A stretch of 64,000 bases of DNA from Halicephalobus mephisto (taxonomy: Eukaryota > Nematoda > Chromadorea > Rhabditida > Panagrolaimidae). The notes under the pieces are model-generated. The model was given only the letters and a program-made list of their open reading frames with translations, was not told the DNA's origin and made no database searches. Positions 56,561 through 64,000 of the stretch are shown in pieces (position 1 is the stretch's first letter; each line of letters opens with the position of its first letter). The DNA lies in assembly GCA_009193035.1 (NCBI GenBank), contig SWDT01000574.1, positions 1 through 64,000 on the forward strand, given 5' to 3'. The position numbers and the translations under genes were made by a program.

Positions 56561-59500
56561 TTTTTTTCGGAAAAATTTCTGTTTTTTTTTAAAAACAAAA
56601 TTTTTACTTTTTTCGTCGAAAATAAAAATAACTAATTCCTTCAGTAAAATCACGGATTCTTCTAGGATGAAAAGCAACATGTGAGGAAAATGATTCAGTT
56701 ATTATTGTGTGAAATTGCCGTCCATGTGAAAACAATATATTGAATGAAAAATGAAATAGTGCAGAATTCACACTACAGAAACATCGCCATCATAACGACT
56801 TTTAGTTTTTGTATCGCTAAAAGTAGCAGTAAAGTTACTTTTTAAACTTGTTTGTTTTTGAAATTTTAGAAATTAAAAAAATTACTTTTAAAGTTTTAAA
56901 ATTTCTATATGAAATGAATGGAAAACGATAATTTTTATAAAATTCGACATTTTTAGGATAATTTAATTTTTTTTAATTTTTAATTTTTTTAGAAATTTTC
57001 GAATTTTTACGAATAAGAATAAAAAGAATGAATTCTGTATATATTTTATAAAATTATAATTTTTAGAAATTCCTCGAAACGAATTTTATTTTTTTAGGAT
57101 AATTTTAGTTTTTTTAATTTTAATTTCTTTAACACTGATTTTTGGAGATTTCTGCACAAATGTAAAAAATAACAAATTTTGCAGTTTTTGTGAAAATTTT
57201 ACTTTTTAAAAAATAGAATTTAAAAAATTATTTTTAAAGATAATTTTAAAAATTTAATTTTAATTTTAAAATTTTAAAATTTTAATTTTAATTTTTCAAT
57301 TTTTCAATTTTTTATTTTAATTTTAATTTTTTTAATTGTTTAATTTTTTGAAATAATAGTGGTTTTTTTAATCTTTGTATTCCTTCAGAGAACGAACAAA
57401 AATAAAAACGGTAATTATGGCAAATTGTTATCGGAATCAGCTCCTACTTTTTTACGACTATCCCAAGTCTAAAAAATTTCTGCATTCGCTTTGAGACTAT
57501 TTGACAACACGTATTTTTATTTTTCGATAATAATGATTTTTTAAAATAAATGTTTAAATTAATTAAGTTTTATTTTTAAAAATTAAGAAATTAAAAAAAA
57601 TTAAAAATTGTTCGAATTTTATTAAAAAAAATGTTTAAATTAATTGAATTTTATTTTTAAATTAAAAAATTAAGAAATTAAAGAAAAATAAAAAATTTTA
57701 AAAATTGTTCGAATTTTACAAAAAAAAATAAAAAATTTGATAACTCATTATCGAAATCGATTCGCTGTTTTTAGCTAAATTAAAAAAATCGTAAAATTTT
57801 TATTCCAAACTTTTTGAGTTTTATTTTTTACGGAAATTATTTTTTAAATATTTTTTAATTTCCGCGTAAAAGTTTATAAAATTCATAAAAATAAAAAATC
57901 TGCTAATTTTTGGAAATTTTAAAATATTTTTTTTGAAAATCGAATTTTTACTTTTTTAAAAAATAATATTTTTGACTTTTTAAAAAAATAATATTTCTGA
58001 CTTTTTTAAAACATAATATTTTTGACTTTTTTTAAAAATAATATTTCTGAGTTTTTAAAAAAATAATATTTCTGACTTTTTTAAAAAATAATATTTTTAC
58101 CTTTTTTAAAAATAATGTTTCTGAATTTTTTAAAAAATAATATTTCTGAATTTTTTAAAAATAATGTTTCTGAATTTTTTTAAAATAATATTTCTGACTT
58201 TTTAAAAAATAATATTTTTACCTTTTTTAAAACATAATATTTTTGACTTTTTTTAAAAATAATATTTCTAACTTTTTTCGTGACGGAGTAAATGGGGACT
58301 TTCGTAATTAGATTGATACGGACCAATGTCACCTTGGACTTTATTTTTACTTTCAAATAAGTAACGGAAATTTTTTAAATTAATGAATTTTTATTACGTC
58401 ATTTTTTCCAAATTTGCAGAATCCTAAAAATTTTTCTTTCACCTTCCGCAAGTCATTAAATTTATCACTTTTTATTTTTTTTTTATCTTTTCCTTCATTT
58501 TTGAGTTGATCTTTTTACGTAACAACTCATCGACGGAAGCCCTTAAAATCATCTACAGTATCCTTAAATAATTATGAAATTATAGAGATTTTTTATTTTT
58601 ATTTTATTAAAAAATAGAAAATAAATAAAAATTTGTTAAAAAAATAAAAATAAATTAAAATTTGTTAAAAAAAATTAAAATAAATTAAAATTTGTTTAAA
58701 AAATAAAAAATAAATTAAAATTTAAAAAAATTAATTAAAATTTATTTAAAAAAATTAAAATTTTACTGAAAAAATTCTAAAATTTAGTTTAAATTTTTTA
58801 TAGAATTAAAATTTCTAAAAAATTTATAAAATTTTAAAATATTTTATAAAAAACTTGCTTTGAAATAAGTTTAGAATAATTATTTTTAATTTTATAATAT
58901 AAAATTTTTGAAATTTTTCAGAATTTTCTGGATTTTTTTAAAATTCGATAAAAATATCTGAAATTTTTAAACATTTTTAGGATTTTTTGAAAATTTTTAA
59001 TTTTTTAAAATTTTTGGAATTTTATAAACATTTTTGAAATCTACTAGAATTTTCAAAGCTTTCTAGAATGTTCTAAAATTTTTTGAGAATTTTCGAAATC
59101 CTCCAGAATCTTATAAATGTTTCTGAAGCTTTCCAGAATACCGTAAAAATATTAAATTTCTAAAATTTTAAAACTTTTTTAGAATTTCATAAAATTTCCA
59201 AAATTTTAAAACTTTTTCAGAATTTTATAAAATTTCCAAAATTTTAAAACTTTTTCAGAATTTTATAAAATTTCCAAAATTTTAAAACTTTTTCAGAATT
59301 TTATAAAATTTCCAAAATTTTAAAACTTTTTTAGAATTTTAAAAAATTTCTAAAATTTTAAAGCTTTTTCAGAATTTTATAAAATTTCCAAAATTTGAAA
59401 AATAATATTTAAATTTTAAAAATTGCCAAATTTGCATAAAAATAATTTTATATAAACTGCTTATTTCTAATTGTCGTGAATACGATTTATTCGTCATTAC

Positions 59501-62500
59501 ACAATGTCTGTCTTTTTGAAAGAATTAAAAGTAGATTTTCCTTGGAAACACCCGGCTATCTGACGAAGGAGCAGACTTACCTTTTTCGTTTTTTTCATTT
59601 TTTTCGTTTTTGTTCTGTTTGATAAGCTCCAAGTGTCAACGTTCGGAAAATGTCCTATTTTAGTCAAAAATTCTAAAAATTAAATTTTTATTTTTAAAAA
59701 AATTAGAAAATTAAATTTTTATTTTAAAAAAAATTAGAAAATTTTTATTTTTATTTTAAAAGAATTTAAAAATTTTTATTTTTATTTTAAAAAAATTCAT
59801 AAATTTTTATTTTTATTTTAAGAAAAATTTAAAAATTTTTATTTTTATTTTAAAAAAATTCATAAATTTTTATTTTTATTTTAAAAGAATTCATAAATTT
59901 TTATTTTTATTTTAAAAAAATAAAAAACTTTTTTAAATTAAAAATAATTTTTTAGACTTTTTTAGAAAAACTGTCCTTTGGAAGATCTTTAATGTGTTTT
60001 TTGACCTTTTTGGATTTCGAATTCTTGTTTGATTTTCGTTATTTATTGATTTTTGTGTAATTTACTGAGAAATAAAGTTTTATTTTTTACAAATTTGTAG
60101 TGTGAAATTCCGATAATTAAAATTTTCTCAGAATGTAAGAAAAAAATTTTTAAATTTAAAAATTTCTTAATTTTTGGAAAATTCAAAAATTTCACAGAAG
60201 CTTTTCGAAAAATTCCAATTTTCCAAAATTTCATAGAACTTTTTAAAAAAACAATTACAAAGTTAAAATAATTTCGAAATTTAATAAAAACTTTAAAAAT
60301 TTTAAATCTTTTAAAATTTTAAATATTTTAAGTTTTCCAGAATCTCATGAAAATTTTAAAAATATTTTAAATTTTAATAAATTTTCGAATTTTTTTAAAA
60401 TTTTATTAAACTTTTTTGAATTTATTTAGAAATTTTAAATTTTCCAGAATCTCATGGAAATTTTAAAAATATTTTAAATTTCAAATTTTAATAAATTTTC
60501 GAATTTTTTAAATTTTTCCAAAATTTCATTAAACTTTTTTGAATTTATTTAGAAATTTTAAATTTTCCAGAATCTCATAAAAATTATTTTTTATAAAATG
60601 TTTGAATTTTTGAATTTTTTTAGAAGCTTTTAAAGGTTTCTGAATTTTTCCAGAATCTCTCTGAACCTTCTGAATTTTTCCAGAATCTCCAAAATTCCAT
60701 CAAACTTAAAATATTAAAAATTTGAAATTTTAAAGTTTTAAAAATGCTCAAAAATTTAAATTAAAACTATTTGAACCGACATTTTTAAAATTTTTTTACA
60801 TTAATGTGATTTCCCTACGGTATTTAATGTAAAAGTAAATTGCTCAATTTTCCAATATTTACTTAGTTCCCTAGTTTCTTCATGGCAGGTGGAAAGTGAA
60901 GGCGGCAACAACAAAGTCATAAAATTCACGGATCTTCGAAAATTTCCCATTTTTAGTCCTGTTTGACAAGTAATAAAACGGAAAATCGTTGGTGATTGTG
61001 GATTCATTCCTTTTCGATGATCAGCTACTTTTATTTCTTGTCAGATGATTGGAATAATAGTCTATAAAACATTGATATTAATTTCTTCATTTTATATTTT
61101 TCTAAAAAATTAAATTTTTGAAATTAGAATTTTGTAGAAAATTCTGGAATTTAATAAAAAATTATGAAATCTTTAAAATTATGATGAAATTTCTAAAATT
61201 TTACAAAATTTTTTAGATTTTTTTAAAATTTAGTAATTTTGTAAAATTTTACAAACATTTTCGAAATCTTATAGAAGATTCTGAAATTTGTAATTATTGT
61301 AGAAAATTCTGGAATTTAATAAAAAACTATAAATTTTTTAAAACTATGATGAAATTTCTAAAATTTTTTAGATTATTTTAAAATTTAATAATTTTTTTAA
61401 TTTTGTAAAATTTTACAGAAGTTTTCGAAATTTCAGAAGTCTTCAGAATTCAACAGAAAATTCTGAAATTTTTGTAATTCTTGTGAAAGCTTCAGAATCT
61501 GACAGAAATATATAATTTTTTTTTGAATTTTCTAAATTTCCTCAAAATAAAAATAAAAATTATCAAAAAATTAAAATTTTGAAATTGATATTGAAAGAAT
61601 TTAGTAAAAATATTTTTTATTACTTTTCTATTTTTTTATTTTTTTATTTTTCTATTTTTTTATTTTTTTATAACTAAATTTACCAATGTTAATTTCCCCT
61701 TGGGCATCTTTATTCAAACAATTCCATTTTTAAACGAAGGCCATTGCTAATTCAGTATGTCTGGTCCTCTTTGACGTTGAAAGTTGATGAATTTTGTTGA
61801 CCTTTCTGAAAACTTCGGAAATTCGTGTCGAGACGATTCCCCAAAACTTTTCATTTTTAATATTGATTATTTTAAAACTTAAATGACCTTAAAAATAAAA
61901 AAATTAAAAAACTTTTAAAAAGTATTTTAAAAATTAAATAACTTTTTTTAAACATATTTTTAAAATTAAATAACCTTAAAAGTAAAAAATTAAATAACTT
62001 AAAAAAATGTTTTTAAATAACTTTTAAAAAATATTTTTAATTAAATAGCTTTTTTTAAAAAAGTATTTTTAAAATTGTATATTGTAGTTTGAACTTGTTT
62101 AAAATTCGATTTTTTTCTAAATAATCGTTTTTTATTTTTTATATAGAAGATTGAATTTTCTTTAATCTCGAAAAAGTATGTGCAGAGACTCCTTGATGGT
62201 TCGTTTTGAAGGTGTTTTGGCTCTATATTTATTGATATAAGGCTTAGGTGTACAAAATGGAACGAAAAAAACGAAAATGTTTATTTTTAAAAATTTTCGA
62301 AAATTTCTAACTTTAAAAATCTTTAAAAATTTCCAATTTTGGAAGTTAATTTTTAACTTTCATATATCAAAAAGATTTAAAATAATTTTTGGAATGTTTA
62401 TGAATATTGTGAAAATTAAAAATTAATTAAATATCGAATTTTAGAAGATTGGGGTTCGAACCCGCAACCTTTTACGTAGTAGTTTTTTTCTTCATCGAAA

Positions 62501-63267
62501 AAGAAAATTTTTCTTTTCTCCGATTTTTTCTCGAGCAATAGTGTTCCCCAAGAAATAAAAATTTAAAAAAAAATAAAAAATAAAATTAAAAAAAAATAAA
62601 AAATTTTTATTTACATAATTTTAGCGAAAGTGATATGTATTGATTGATGTGATTTTAGTGGTTTTAAAAGTTAATTCGATTTTAATATTTATAGCCTACT
62701 TAGAGATATTTGAAAAATTTTAAAATTAAAGTTGTTGTAGATTTTTGGATTTAATTTTATATATGAAATTAATTTTTATGAGATTCAAAGATATTCGAAA
62801 AGTTGTAAAATCAGAATTACCATGTATTTTAATGTTTTTTTATAAAATTTAGAAATATTTAAAAAGTTATGAAATAAAAATTATAAATTTTAGGATTTAT
62901 TTTTTTATAAAATTTAGAGATATTTGAAAAGTTATGAAATAAAAATTATAAATTTTAGAATTTATTTTTTATAAAATTTAGAGATATTTAAAAAGTTATG
63001 AAATAAGAATTATAAATTTTAGGATTTATTTTTTTTATAAAGTTTAAAAATATTTAAAAAATTATGAAACCAGAATTACCATGAATTTTGTTGTTTATTT
63101 TTTATGTGAAATAACGCTAAAAATAAGGGAACACTATTGATTCGAGGAGCACTGACAGTAATCCCAAGAATTCCTTGGTCGTTAAGTTTCTGACGTCAAA
63201 GGATCCTGATCTATTATCGGGACCACTATTGAGTGCTGTGTGGATCGTTAATTTGAGCGTTTTTCAG
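56561..63267. repeat. 6.7-kb AT-rich intergenic or upstream-intron region
   Basis: No convincing exon. Arrays: ~28-bp TTTTTAAAAAATAATATTTCTGA (57940-58280); AAATTTGTTAAAAAAA words (58610-58760); 38-bp AAAACTTTTTCAGAATTTTA (59160-59400); ~33-bp AAATTTTTATTTTTATTTTA (59670-59930); TTTTCCAGAATCTCATG units (60330-60600); ~65-bp TTTAGAGATATTTGAAAAGT units (62840-63070). Less AT-rich patches at 60860-61020 and 63120-63260; the last may be the promoter of the exchanger gene. Confidence 0.6.
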
Positions 63268-63292
63268 TTAATTGAATTCCAACTGTTCAAAC

Positions 63293-64000
63293 ATGGGTAA
63301 TTCGTCCGTTAGCTTCAAGTCGGGTGGTTTTCTGCTTTTATTTTTTCTGATTCCAATTATTGCTGATCCTATAAGGAACCAGAATCCTTCGATCAATGGA
63401 TCTTCGACGTCAGAACACGTTAAAACAGCTTACGATCAACATATCCCTTCCAAAGACGATAATCCACAGTTGTTCAAAGAAGCTGAAACCGGAAGTCACG
63501 TGGAAGGTTTGAAGGATTCAGAATCCGACCATGCTCATCACGGAGTCCACGTAGTCGCTTTCAAGTTCGAATACGTCAAGGCAGAATTAGTCGTTTGTGT
63601 TTTCATCGTGCTCATTGGATTGTTCAAGCTCGTTTATCACCAACTCAGTTTCCCAAGGAACATTCTGCCGGAATCCTGCTGTCTGATCGCCCTCGGATGC
63701 TGTATCGGTGTTTTCATCAGGTAACCACTTTCAAGCGTTAATATATCAACTTTCAATTAATTTCGATATATCAATTTTTTAAATTAATTTCGATATATCA
63801 ATTTTTCAAACTGATTTCGATATATCAAGTTTTGATTATTTTTAATATATGACTTTTTAAAGTTAATTTTCATATATAAATTTTCCTTTGAATTCAAATT
63901 TACACACTTTTTGAAGACTAATATGTCTAATTTTAGTTGATTTCTATGTCAATTTCTTAATTAAATCCAATATATGAATTTTCTAGATGGATGGCGGGAA
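63293..64000 (+). CDS. Na+/H+ exchanger (NHE/nhx family), first exon, partial
   Basis: Exon 63293-63720 ends in phase 2 at GTAACC; the next exon begins at 63987 after TTTTCTAG (AG|A gives Arg) and runs off the window. The 142 complete codons show a signal-peptide-like segment (GFLLLFFLIPIIA, 12-24), a polar His/Asp-rich extracellular linker with an NGS glycosylation site at 35, and a helix at about 98-118. Then comes the family-typical run NILPESCCLIALGCCIGVF, matching the first helices of plasma-membrane NHE2/3/5-like exchangers (VPESALLIVLGL-type). The C-terminal ~90% of the protein is outside. ATG 63293 is the first ATG after a TTTTTCAG acceptor at 63267, which suggests trans-splicing. The exact paralogue cannot be assigned. 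Confidence 0.85.
63721..63986. repeat. first intron of exchanger gene, ~35-bp repeat
   Basis: Three or four copies of TTAATTTCGATATATCAATTT fill the first half. The rest is AT-rich. Confidence 0.7.

Noticed and set aside
62450..62485. GGTTCGAACCC, a tRNA B-box-like word
   Set aside because: No acceptor, D or anticodon stem can be paired on either strand and the T stem has two mismatches; likely chance palindrome or remnant.

Overview
This window looks like chromosomal DNA from a nematode, most likely a rhabditid close to Caenorhabditis. The exons are moderately GC-rich islands in extremely AT-rich, repeat-filled introns. Introns end in TTTTCAG or TTTTTAG, and several start codons lie 0-26 bases after an isolated AG acceptor, the pattern expected of spliced-leader trans-splicing. 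The best-conserved gene, a ubiquitin-RPL40 fusion, has Ala at ubiquitin position 19. The genus is an inference; no search was possible.

Layout. At 783-5499 (+) are two exons that may be the 3' end of an upstream gene. About 100 bases later begins a very large + strand gene, here called gene A, spanning 5603-43237. Twelve phase-compatible exon junctions were read by eye, and there are four candidate first exons (ATG at 5603, 12541, 29884 and 40247). It encodes a low-complexity, proline- and charge-rich protein of unknown identity, about 1,033 to 1,231 residues in the long forms and about 210 in the shortest. Its introns (up to 12.4 kb) hold most of the repeats: ~140-150 bp tandem arrays, a 176-bp pogo/Tc1-like MITE with TA duplications, a tRNA-like insertion with short direct repeats, and a dispersed motif family built on GTCAGGACCGAAA.

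From 45 to 56 kb the window is denser: a 100-residue twin CCxCC protein (45348-46077, +); a KANSL3/SUMV-2-like NSL-complex subunit with a degenerate alpha/beta-hydrolase fold (47176-50568, +); a convergent chromodomain plus AT-hook protein (52853-50727, -); a candidate 43-residue protein (53980-54222, +); and ubiquitin-RPL40 (56123-55692, -). From 56.2 to 63.2 kb I found no convincing gene. The first exon of a Na+/H+ exchanger starts at 63293 and the gene runs off the window.

The KANSL3-like and chromodomain proteins are both expected to act on chromatin and are convergent neighbours 158 bases apart. The other genes have no evident pathway link. A 15-base identical element lies upstream of both the KANSL3-like and ubiquitin-RPL40 genes and may be a shared promoter motif.
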